From Pseudomonas sp. PDNC002 (GTDB lineage Bacteria > Pseudomonadota > Gammaproteobacteria > Pseudomonadales > Pseudomonadaceae), in contig NZ_CP070356.1 in the NCBI RefSeq assembly GCF_016919445.1, positions 131,501-195,500 of the forward strand: a stretch of DNA of 64,000 nucleotides, given 5' to 3'. The notes beneath the pieces are model-generated. The model made no database searches. It was not told the origin of the DNA and saw only the letters and a list, made by a program, of their open reading frames with translations. This document shows positions 29,769 to 37,580 of this stretch, one piece after another; the first letter of the stretch is position 1; the number at the start of each line of letters is the position of its first letter. The translations under genes were made by a program, and so were the position numbers.

Positions 29769-31540
29769 CCGACACGCTCCACATACGAACGGAAGGGAGT
29801 GGAGTTGTGGATCGACCGTATGCAATCAGCGAAGCCGGGGAAATAGAAAACGCCACCATTGCGACGATAGAGGCGAACTGCCGATATCAGCGTGCCGGGC
29901 CAGGCAAGAGCTTGCGGGTGGAAATAGTCTTCCAGGGTGCGGAAGAACCAGCTCTGCATCGGACGCTGGCGCAGCATGTTGCGGAATTCGCTGCTGCCAT
30001 AGACCAGGTTGCGTTTAGCGGCCTGGGGGTTCTCCAGAAAACCGAAGGCAATTGCCTCGACCATGGTATTCGGCAGTTGGTCCAGCAGAACCCACTTTTC
30101 ATAATCCTTGATGAAAGCCAATACCGAGTCGAGATCGTTGCCGAAGCTGCAGCTCTGTACCACCTGATCCACCAGCTTCAGCCAAGTCCGCGAACTGATC
30201 TTCTTCAGGCCGGTTGGAATGTGTACCGCCGCATCTGCAGCCACATACTTGTGGGCGAAGCGTTGCAAACGTATCAGCGCCTCTTCGGCAGAGAATCGCA
30301 GCAGTGGCTTTTTGTGCAGGAAGGAGAACAACGCCGGCCCGGTCGTCACATAGCGACCATTGGCCGATTCGACCGGCGACTCTACGCCAAGCAGCGCACG
30401 TGACGTGACCGATTGAGTGATGCCGTAGGGATTCACCCTGGTCGGGACGCCACCATGGGAAGCGCGGATACCATGCTCGATGTCCTCGAACTCAGTCCAC
30501 AGCAAGGACTCGTCCAACGGATAGGCATTCCACACCTCTTTGCGGCAGATATAAAGGCTGCCGGTGGGATAGCTCAGGTCCTTGGAGTAGCGCATGGGGC
30601 TGGCGAAGCAGAACCCGGTACGTTCGATTTCCGCGAACAGCGCCGGTGCGATACTGACCGCCTCGTCGGCCGTTCGGTGCAAGCCCTTCATCCCTTGACC
30701 GATACTTCCCATCGCCATGCCGTAATCGGAATAGCGTCGGGGGCCGAGATTACGAACGTTATCGAAGAACAGGCTTTGCAGCGTCATCAACGGATAGCGC
30801 GGACCGAAACGTCGAACCATCTCGCCAAAATGGCTGGGCAGGAACACACGATCGTGCAGGATCACCAGGTTGTTGTACCGAGCCTCCTGAGCCAGGCGAT
30901 TCTTCTTCTTGCAGATCTGTACCGGCGGCGCGGTGATGTCTTCACCCACGATGCGCACCTGGTCGAAGTAGCGGAAATTCTTTCCGGGGACACCACAGAG
31001 CAGGATCTCCTTGTTGGGGATATCCAGCTCGAGGATTCGCTGCACTACCGCGTTGAGCACGGTGGCATCTTCCGGCCCCACGGGTAGGCCGAAGGTCCAG
31101 CTGTCCAGGTCGTCGTCGCTTTCCGCAGGAAGGCTTGCCGTCTTCTGGTAGGTGACGCGCGTGGGGCTGCGCTCGATGCAGGTCAGCGCATCCTTGAAAT
31201 AGTCACGGTCCAGGTAGCTCTCCATCGGCGCATCTTCGATGAGCGTCAGCGTGCTGCCCTTTTCGAGGAAATGCACCGCGTCCCACAGTAGAAGCGGGGC
31301 GAGCGGAGAGTCGCTCTGCACACAGTAGAAGCAGTACGAGCCATCCCCATAGATATCCAAGGGTCGCTTGGCCGCGTGCAGCTTACTGACTGTGAAGTCC
31401 GGTCGTCGGTCCGCAGTACGACGAAATGAAATCAACCGTTGGCAATTCGGCGGCAACGTCACAGTATCCGGCAGTGCACGGAGTAGCTTGGGCGTGAGAT
31501 AACCCAACTTCGAATGGTGTTGAAGCTGTATCGTTTTCAT
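29765..31540 (-). CDS. Large putative glycosyltransferase
   Basis: A 591-residue cytoplasmic protein. The middle looks like a GT-A-type domain: TVLNAVVQRILELDIPNKEI, RYNNLVILHDRVFLPSHFGE with an Asp that could bind metal, and TEFEDIEHGIRASHGGVPTR resembling the acceptor-site acidic motif. The N-terminal 130 residues form a separate domain, and the C-terminal 200 are helical. The start at 31540 overlaps the cupin stop as ATGA; a longer frame upstream is not coding-like. Enzyme type is inferred and the linkage is unknown. Confidence 0.6.
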   Translation of the reverse strand: MKTIQLQHHSKLGYLTPKLLRALPDTVTLPPNCQRLISFRRTADRRPDFTVSKLHAAKRPLDIYGDGSYCFYCVQSDSPLAPLLLWDAVHFLEKGSTLTLIEDAPMESYLDRDYFKDALTCIERSPTRVTYQKTASLPAESDDDLDSWTFGLPVGPEDATVLNAVVQRILELDIPNKEILLCGVPGKNFRYFDQVRIVGEDITAPPVQICKKKNRLAQEARYNNLVILHDRVFLPSHFGEMVRRFGPRYPLMTLQSLFFDNVRNLGPRRYSDYGMAMGSIGQGMKGLHRTADEAVSIAPALFAEIERTGFCFASPMRYSKDLSYPTGSLYICRKEVWNAYPLDESLLWTEFEDIEHGIRASHGGVPTRVNPYGITQSVTSRALLGVESPVESANGRYVTTGPALFSFLHKKPLLRFSAEEALIRLQRFAHKYVAADAAVHIPTGLKKISSRTWLKLVDQVVQSCSFGNDLDSVLAFIKDYEKWVLLDQLPNTMVEAIAFGFLENPQAAKRNLVYGSSEFRNMLRQRPMQSWFFRTLEDYFHPQALAWPGTLISAVRLYRRNGGVFYFPGFADCIRSIHNSTPFRSYVERVG

Positions 31541-31863
31541 ACTTCTACGAGATATTTGTCGTTCAGCGCTCCCGGGACCTTGACCACTACGGTCACTGCA
31601 TCGGACAGCGCCTTGAAGGCGGTGACGTCCCCTGGCTCGAGCACAATGATTTCTCCTGCGCCCCAGGTCTTGCCGCACATCTCGACTTCACCGGAAAGGA
31701 TCAGGGTCACCTCAGTGGCGATCTTGTGGTAATGCGCAGCCTCGGAATCACCGGCCTGATAGGGCTTCACTGCCACTTCGCAGGCCTGGGTGCTGAAGGC
31801 TGTAGGGGTGAAGCCGCCGACGAACCAGCCCTTCACCATGTCTTTCAGGTTCGCGGAGTTCAT
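31537..31863 (-). CDS. Small cupin-domain protein
   Basis: A 108-residue single cupin: EAAHYHKIATEVTLILSGEV supplies the two His and Glu of motif 1, and GEIIVLEPGDVTAF matches motif 2. Small cupins in sugar clusters act as epimerases, isomerases or metal-dependent modifiers. Overlaps ATGA with both neighbours show tight coupling with the nucleotidyltransferase before it and the glycosyltransferase after it. Confidence 0.75.
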   Translation of the reverse strand: MNSANLKDMVKGWFVGGFTPTAFSTQACEVAVKPYQAGDSEAAHYHKIATEVTLILSGEVEMCGKTWGAGEIIVLEPGDVTAFKALSDAVTVVVKVPGALNDKYLVEV

Positions 31864-32591
31864 CGGGCGCCTGCCGTTTCGAAAGCGTGCAACTGATGAG
31901 TGTCCTTCAGCGGGTGGTACTGACTGGCCTCGATACGGAAAGTACCGATCTTCTTGTGCAGCAGAACCAGCTCATTCAGTGCCGGCGCAATGTAGAAGGC
32001 ATCATTCACCTTGGCGTCCTTGCGGATCATTTCCTTCACCGCCTCGATGAACACTGCACCGCGGTCAAACCAGTACAAGCCGGCCACTGCGTGATTACTG
32101 ATCGGGTTCTTCTCCGCTGCCTCGACGACGTAGCCTTCGGCGTTCAGGCGCGCGAAGGAGTAGCGAGGATGCAGCGACTTGAAGGTCACCACGCCGGCAT
32201 CGCACTGGTCATTGCGGAAACCACCGACGATGTCGCGCAGCGAGCCATCGAGCAGTTCATTACAGTTAAGGATCAGTAGTTCGTCCTCATTGTCGATGCT
32301 CTCCGCTGCCAGCAGGGCGGTGCAGGCCGCCCCCATGGTGAGGGCCTGGACAGCGTGAACGCTGGCCACCTGGCTCATCTGCTGCAGCATGTTGCGCAAG
32401 TGGAACCTGGAGACATCCGCCTTCGGCAGCATGCAGATGATGCGAGCAGGCTCCAGTGCCAGGCAGCTCTCCACCAGATGCTGGATCAGCGGAATGCCGT
32501 CGCGCTCGGACAGGTAATCGGGGTAGCTGCTCTCGGCCTTCACCGAAGCGCCTTCGCCACTGGCCAGCAATACGATGTTCAACTTGCGCAT
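31860..32591 (-). CDS. Nucleotidyltransferase-like protein (first of two)
   Basis: A 243-residue Rossmann-like protein. The start MRKLNIVLLASGEGASVKAE is where sugar-phosphate nucleotidyltransferases carry GxGxRF, but here the Gly/Arg pattern is altered (SGEGAS and no clear Arg), so catalysis may be modified. LTMGAACTALLAAESIDNED and LLILNCNELLDGSL match the nucleotide-binding core, with Asn/Glu where an Asp is common. It may make an NDP- or CDP-activated precursor together with the second enzyme at 33863, or be a diverged paralogue. Confidence 0.65.
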   Translation of the reverse strand: MRKLNIVLLASGEGASVKAESSYPDYLSERDGIPLIQHLVESCLALEPARIICMLPKADVSRFHLRNMLQQMSQVASVHAVQALTMGAACTALLAAESIDNEDELLILNCNELLDGSLRDIVGGFRNDQCDAGVVTFKSLHPRYSFARLNAEGYVVEAAEKNPISNHAVAGLYWFDRGAVFIEAVKEMIRKDAKVNDAFYIAPALNELVLLHKKIGTFRIEASQYHPLKDTHQLHAFETAGAR

Positions 32592-32593
32592 GA

Positions 32594-33238
32594 TCAGGCC
32601 TCCAGCCGTTCTTTCCGCTCGCCTTCGATCTGCGCGATGCGGCGGGTAATGTTCTCCAGGGTGACGTCTTCCACGTCCTCGACCACGAGGACATGCGCAC
32701 CGGACGCACGGGCGGCACGAATGCCGTTCTCGTTGTCTTCCACGATCAGGCACTCATCGGGGGACAGGCCGAAGGACTGGATGGCCTTGGTATAGATGTC
32801 CGGGGCGGGCTTGGGGCTCTTCACGTCTTCGTTGGACAGTTTCAGGTCCAGGTACTGGTCCAGACGCGCCTTCTCCATCATCACCTCGACGGTGTTACGA
32901 ATGGAGTTGGAGGCCACTGCGAGCTTGTAGCCGCGGTTCTTCAGCGAGGACAAGGCATACTGGTGGTTGAAGGTCGGCTTGCACTGGGAGTAGACGATCT
33001 CCATCGTGTACGCCTGCTTCATCTCGTTGATGAAGTCGTGCAACTCGACCGGCAGGTCGTGTTCGACGCTGAGCATATTGAGTTTGCGCGAAGTCGGCAG
33101 ACCGTCATAGGTGGTCAGGTGGTCGTGGCGGCTGATGGTGTGACCGAACAGATTCAGAGCCTTGTTCAGTGCCTCGTAATGCCAATCTTTCGCTTCGATC
33201 AGCACGCCGTCCATGTCGAAAATCACTGCTTTGATCAT
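32594..33238 (-). CDS. HAD-family phosphatase, beta-phosphoglucomutase-like
   Basis: A 214-residue HAD hydrolase. Motif I is VIFDMDGVLIEAKDWHYEAL (nucleophile Asp, acid/base Asp). Motif II is LAVASNS, motif III Lys is in KSPKPAPDIY, and motif IV is CLIVEDNENGIRAA. It would remove or move a phosphate on a sugar precursor. It lies 2 bases before the nucleotidyltransferase gene at 32591, in a four-gene precursor block with the phosphodiesterase-like protein and the second nucleotidyltransferase. Confidence 0.85.
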   Translation of the reverse strand: MIKAVIFDMDGVLIEAKDWHYEALNKALNLFGHTISRHDHLTTYDGLPTSRKLNMLSVEHDLPVELHDFINEMKQAYTMEIVYSQCKPTFNHQYALSSLKNRGYKLAVASNSIRNTVEVMMEKARLDQYLDLKLSNEDVKSPKPAPDIYTKAIQSFGLSPDECLIVEDNENGIRAARASGAHVLVVEDVEDVTLENITRRIAQIEGERKERLEA

Positions 33239-33242
33239 GAGA

Positions 33243-33860
33243 TCATTCCTTGAAGAAAGTGCGGGCGGATTCCGGTACATCCGTACATAGCGTCAGATTC
33301 ACCGCGCCCTGGAACTCGGCCAGCAGCTGCCACAACGGCAGATGTTCGCGCCCGTGCAATTCGGAGGAGACGACGCATATCTGTTTACCGCTGGCCAACA
33401 GATCGGCGAGTTGCTCACGGGAGTACCATTCGCTTCCGAAGCTATCCAGCCAGATACCATCGGCCTCGCACAGCCAGGCGGGCACCGGCTCGATTTCACT
33501 GAGTCGGCTGTAGGTGCTGACACCGCTGGCGAGGTAGCTGCGCATGTCAGGAACGGCCATGTCGAAGACAAACCAGTTGCTGTGTCCATGCGCTGCAAAT
33601 GCGGCCTGGAGCGGCTCGCACAAGCCGTCTGCCTTGATGTTCATGGCCAACGGCAGATTCCGCCCTGACATGATCTCCAGCAGATCGTCGAGGGACATCT
33701 CGTTGCCGTTGGGCATGTCATGGGAAATGACCAGGCGGCCAGCGACATCACGCACATCGGTCTCGGTGCCGAAGCCCAGGTCGAAGGAGCGTTCGAAGGC
33801 AATCTTCAGATTGCGCTCGGGCTTTTCCAGCCAGTAGCCGCGATGACTGATGATCTGCAT
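33243..33860 (-). CDS. Glycerophosphodiester phosphodiesterase-like protein
   Basis: A 205-residue protein with the GDPD beta-barrel pattern: ISHRGYWLEKPERNLKIAFE (catalytic His and Arg), GFGTETDVRDVAGRLVISHD (metal-binding Glu-x-Asp and second His). Barrel strands continue to ICVVSSELHG. It is shorter than free-standing GDPD enzymes, and in sugar-activation clusters such proteins may act on a phosphodiester-linked precursor. The location between HAD and nucleotidyltransferase genes supports a biosynthetic role. Confidence 0.75.
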   Translation of the reverse strand: MQIISHRGYWLEKPERNLKIAFERSFDLGFGTETDVRDVAGRLVISHDMPNGNEMSLDDLLEIMSGRNLPLAMNIKADGLCEPLQAAFAAHGHSNWFVFDMAVPDMRSYLASGVSTYSRLSEIEPVPAWLCEADGIWLDSFGSEWYSREQLADLLASGKQICVVSSELHGREHLPLWQLLAEFQGAVNLTLCTDVPESARTFFKE

Positions 33861-33862
33861 GA

Positions 33863-34618
33863 TCAGCGCTCCGCAGTGGCGGACTGGCTGACCGGCAGGC
33901 TGAGGAACAGGTCTAGGTCCGCCGGGATGCCGAGGCCGTACATCCCCGCCCCTTCGGAACCAATGCTGTAGTGAACGATGCGGGCGTCCTGTTCGATCAT
34001 CTCGTTGTAAGCCGGCGCGACATAGAACTCGCCGTTGACGCGCAGGTTCTTGTCGAACATCGACTCGATGGCAGAAATCAGTTGGCGACCGCTGCGGAAG
34101 TTGTAGATGCCGACCGTGGCTTCATCAGAGATCACTTCCTTCTCGATGACGCGGTCGATGCGGCCGTTATCGGCGAAACCGACGAAGGACCATTTCGGAT
34201 CATCGGCCTTCATGGTCATGATCAGCCCGTCTGCCTGCTGCTCATCCATCGCACGCAGGTAGTCGTTGATATCGATGTCCACATACTGGTCGCTGTTGGC
34301 GATCATCACAGGATCATCGGAGTCGATCAGCCCCTTCGCAGCGTACACGGTGCAGGCTGCGCCTTCGGTCAGGCCATTCAGCTCGACGATGGCACAACCC
34401 GGTGCCCACTCCTGCAGCTTGCTTTTAAGGCCGTACGCTTCGATATGAGCGGCCTGGCAAATGAAGATGAAGCGGTGCTCGCAGGCCGGCGTCAGGTTGT
34501 CGATCACTACCTTGATCATCGGTACCGAGTGCACCGGGATCAGCGGCTTGGGATCCTTGTATCCAGCGACCGCGAAACGGCTTCCGGCGCCGGCCATGGG
34601 AACTACTATGTTGAGCAT
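33863..34618 (-). CDS. Sugar- or polyol-phosphate nucleotidyltransferase (second of two)
   Basis: A 251-residue enzyme with the complete signature: MLNIVVPMAGAGSRFAVAGY, Lys in KDPKPLIPV, TEGAACTVYAAKGLIDSDDP and MIANSDQYVDID with the metal Asp. It activates a phosphorylated residue as an NDP or CDP derivative for the operon's glycosyltransferases. AAGGAAAAG precedes the ATG. Unlike its paralogue at 31860 it keeps the GxGxRF motif. Confidence 0.8.
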   Translation of the reverse strand: MLNIVVPMAGAGSRFAVAGYKDPKPLIPVHSVPMIKVVIDNLTPACEHRFIFICQAAHIEAYGLKSKLQEWAPGCAIVELNGLTEGAACTVYAAKGLIDSDDPVMIANSDQYVDIDINDYLRAMDEQQADGLIMTMKADDPKWSFVGFADNGRIDRVIEKEVISDEATVGIYNFRSGRQLISAIESMFDKNLRVNGEFYVAPAYNEMIEQDARIVHYSIGSEGAGMYGLGIPADLDLFLSLPVSQSATAER

Positions 34619-34629
34619 CTGCTTTTCCT

Positions 34630-35331
34630 TCACTTGCGCAGAATGAATTCGTCGTACGCGTCCATGACTTCGCTGACGGGGCCGAGCATCTGTACGCGCC
34701 CGTCCTTTAGCCAGCACACACGGCTGCACAGTTCTCTAATGCGAGCAGAGTCGTGGGAGACGAACACCACTGTCTGATTTCCCGTCAGCATCTCCCGCAT
34801 CGTCGCCTCCGCCTTCTCGCGGAAATGGCCATCGCCGACGCTCAGAACCTCGTCCAGCAGGATCACGTCCGGGCGCGAGTACTTGGAAATGGCAAAGCCG
34901 AGGCGGGCGCGCATACCTGTCGAATAGCTGCGTACCGGTAGGTCGGCGGAGTTGCCGAGTTCGGCGTAATCGAGAATCTCGGCGGTCAGTTCGCGCATGC
35001 GCCTGCGGGTCATCCCCATGAGCATGCCGCTGAGAACGATGTTGTCGCGCGCATCGAGGTTGTCGTCGAAGCCCAGCTGCAGATTGAGCAGCGAGACGCT
35101 GGCAACGGCAGTGTCCAGGCGACCGCGGGTCGGCTGGTAGATGCCTGCCAGCACCCGGAGCAGGGTGCTCTTGCCAGCGCCGTTGCTGCCAACAACACCA
35201 AAGGTCTCACCACGGGCGACGGTGAACGAGATGTCGTGCAATACCGTGGTGGCGCGAGAACTGAACAACCGCAGACCACGACGGAAAGACAGGGACAGGC
35301 GATCAGCTGTCAGGGCAATTGCGTCTGTCAT
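34630..35331 (-). CDS. wzt: ABC transporter ATP-binding protein for polysaccharide export
   Basis: A 233-residue ATPase: Walker A GSNGAGKST (48-56), signature YSTGM (136-140), Walker B VILLDEVL (156-163) and SHDSARIRELC switch region. Length and the YSTGM signature match the Wzt/KpsT group that drives export of lipid-linked polysaccharide across the inner membrane with Wzm. It lacks the long C-terminal carbohydrate-binding domain of O-antigen Wzt proteins, so the exported chain may be capsule-like or may not need terminal recognition. It is coupled to wzm by an ATGA overlap. Confidence 0.88.
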   Translation of the reverse strand: MTDAIALTADRLSLSFRRGLRLFSSRATTVLHDISFTVARGETFGVVGSNGAGKSTLLRVLAGIYQPTRGRLDTAVASVSLLNLQLGFDDNLDARDNIVLSGMLMGMTRRRMRELTAEILDYAELGNSADLPVRSYSTGMRARLGFAISKYSRPDVILLDEVLSVGDGHFREKAEATMREMLTGNQTVVFVSHDSARIRELCSRVCWLKDGRVQMLGPVSEVMDAYDEFILRK

Positions 35332-36119
35332 TTGCTCAACGCCATCGCATAGGAATTCTTGTTTCCGGCGATGAACAGCACCGCCAGCACGAAGAGCACC
35401 GCGGCCCCAGCGAACAGCGCCAGGAGACTGTCGATCGAAGGCGCATGGCCGTACATCAGGACATCGCGGTACAAGGAAATCAGAGTGGCCAGTGGGTTGA
35501 GGTCGAGCAGCATGTGGAACTGCTCCGGCACATTCGCCTTGGCGTAGAACACGCCCGAGGCGAACATCAGGAACTGCAGCGCCGACGAGATCAGGATGCG
35601 CAGATCGGGCAGGAAGGGAATCAACCCAGCGACAAAGATGCCCACACCAGCTGTGATGATCAGCTGCAGGAAGGCAATCAGCGGCAAGTACAGCCACAGC
35701 ACGCTGGGTGTAAATCCGACTGCGCACAACAGAGCCAGCAACAGCACCACCACCAGCGACTCCTTGACCACGTCCTTGAAGATCGAGGTCAGAGGGAAAA
35801 TGAGTGGATTGACTCTGCAATGCTCGAGAATGTGCTTCTTCTCGTAGATCGCATCGGTGCAATTCATCACGCTCTTGTTGAACCAGGTCCAGAACGTGAC
35901 GCCGATGATCAGGAAGACAGCGAAGTTTTCCACCTGAATACGCAGCAGATGGCCGAACACGGTGTAGTAGATGCCCAACAGCATCAACGGCTCGAGCAGC
36001 CACCAGGCAAGGCCCAGGCGTGTTCTGGTGGTTTCGGACTTGAGCCCAAGACGAGCACGCTCGATAGATATCCGGACCGCCGACCAGATACCACCCCCTC
36101 CCCCTAGCAGGAAACGCAC
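35328..36119 (-). CDS. wzm: ABC-2 type polysaccharide export permease
   Basis: A 263-residue inner-membrane protein with about six helices and an ABC-2 signature: RTRLGLAWWLLEPLMLLGIY, FLIIGVTFWTWFNKSVMNCT and LISLYRDVLMYG near the C-terminus. It forms the channel partner of Wzt. It is the first gene of the leftward operon, and the long non-coding stretch upstream should carry the operon promoter. The N-terminal GGGGG run is unusual but in frame. Confidence 0.87.
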   Translation of the reverse strand: MRFLLGGGGGIWSAVRISIERARLGLKSETTRTRLGLAWWLLEPLMLLGIYYTVFGHLLRIQVENFAVFLIIGVTFWTWFNKSVMNCTDAIYEKKHILEHCRVNPLIFPLTSIFKDVVKESLVVVLLLALLCAVGFTPSVLWLYLPLIAFLQLIITAGVGIFVAGLIPFLPDLRILISSALQFLMFASGVFYAKANVPEQFHMLLDLNPLATLISLYRDVLMYGHAPSIDSLLALFAGAAVLFVLAVLFIAGNKNSYAMALSK

Positions 36120-36897
36120 AACACAACCTCACACTTTTCAAAGGCCAAATGACGCCGCACCGAAAGAGAGAGCTTTTGATCGCTCCCGTCCGGACTCCTA
36201 AGCATCAAGGCGAAAAAACATCACCACCGGACAAAAAGTGCCCGTCGGCGAAACCCCCAAATAATCGACGCAGCAAACGCCGAAATTGCCTACTTAACTT
36301 CTAGCCGCAGATGTTTCTCTGCTTGAGGCCCGAGATTTTCCGTCAGGAAAGTAGCTCGTGCCCCTAAAACGACCAACGAACCGGCAGCCTGAGTAAATAC
36401 CATCCACCCCCCTTGAATCGCAGACGACTCAAGCAGCTGAACGGAAGGTCTCAGTGAGAGATTTCTCGCCCCGGCATTACCGGCTAGGCAAGAAAGACGA
36501 AGGGAGGTTTTCAGCAATGCAGTCCCTTACTTCCCGAAAACAGAAGGCGCGCCACATCAATGTGACAGAATCATTAACCGCAAAATATCCCCAGAAATGT
36601 AAGAAATTTCCGAAAAGTAGCACAATGATACCCTCCGAAAAGCACGTACGGTAGGGAAAAGAACTGTAGATTCGTCGGAATTTATTTCTCGATACAACGA
36701 TATCAGCTGGCCATCTCTTCGGGAGAATCGCAAACCACCGCCAGCCCAGAAGTTTTGAGCAAGGATTTTCTCTACCAAATGGCGCACTTACGTAGCATTT
36801 ACCGACATGCTCGAAGGTAAATAGTACGTTCGTGCCTGCTTTGTCCAAAGCCGGTGGACCTACTTGCCCCCTCTTCCCTGCGGGCCCGCAGACACAA
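36120..36897. other. A+T-rich interval with no gene, upstream of the polysaccharide operon
   Basis: These 778 bases are clearly poorer in G+C than both flanks. Open frames here (for example 36477-36920 on the minus strand) have odd composition and no ribosome-binding site, so I do not call them. The operon promoter for wzm must lie here, but I found no JUMPstart/ops motif. The composition suggests acquired DNA or a decayed gene. Confidence 0.6.
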
Positions 36898-37569
36898 CTA
36901 CAGCTGAATTTCCGCCCCACTCCATCTCCGCTCTCCCCCTCCCGGCGCTTCCGCCCATTGCTTCAAGGAGCGCGTCGGCAGGTCGAAATATTCCCGCGTG
37001 CGGGCATAGCCGTGCCCTCCCATGCGGCCGATGGCGTCGAGGCCGAGTTGGTCGATGTACAGCGTGGCGGGATCGATCAGGTCGTCACGCACATGGGCCA
37101 TCAGCACTTCGCCGAGGATGATTTCCCGCGACTGACCGATGGACAGCGCCATCATTCGTCGGCACTCCAGCGCCACCGGCGCCTCGCCGATGCGCGGGCA
37201 GCTGACGCGCGTGCCGGGGATGGCGGTGAGGCCGGCGGCCACCAGTTCGTCGAAGCCCGGCTCGAAGGGCACGGCGCAGACGTTCATGGCTTCCACCAAC
37301 GCGTCGGAGACGATGTTCACGGTAAACTCCTGGTTCTGCCGGATGTTCAGCGTGGTGTCCTTGGGGCTCAGGTCGCTGTAGTTCTCCACGCCCAGGGCGA
37401 GGATCGGCGGGTCGGCCGACAACGCGTTGAAGAAGCTGAAGGGCGCGGCGTTGGCGCGCCCTTCGGCGTCGATGGTGGTGACCAGGGCGATGGGCCGAGG
37501 CACCACACTGCCGATGAGGATCTTGTATTTCTCGCGGGCAGACAGCTGCTGGAAGTCGAAGCTGAGCAT
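36898..37569 (-). CDS. Flavin reductase-like FMN-binding protein
   Basis: A 223-residue protein of the flavin-reductase-like fold: KYKILIGSVVPRPIALVTTI, AAPFSFFNALSADPPILALG and RQNQEFTVNIVSDAL bind FMN. PRPIALVTT is characteristic of the group that includes diverse flavin oxidoreductases. ATG 37569 was chosen because the family core begins a few residues later. It is the last gene of the importer-amidohydrolase operon and may reduce an intermediate or supply reduced flavin. Confidence 0.82.
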   Translation of the reverse strand: MLSFDFQQLSAREKYKILIGSVVPRPIALVTTIDAEGRANAAPFSFFNALSADPPILALGVENYSDLSPKDTTLNIRQNQEFTVNIVSDALVEAMNVCAVPFEPGFDELVAAGLTAIPGTRVSCPRIGEAPVALECRRMMALSIGQSREIILGEVLMAHVRDDLIDPATLYIDQLGLDAIGRMGGHGYARTREYFDLPTRSLKQWAEAPGGGERRWSGAEIQL

Positions 37570-37580
37570 GGGGTGGTCCT

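Noticed and set aside
36477..36920. 147-codon minus-strand frame in the A+T-rich interval
   Set aside because: No ribosome-binding site, odd Cys/Phe/Arg-rich composition, and overlap with the end of the flavin reductase-like gene.
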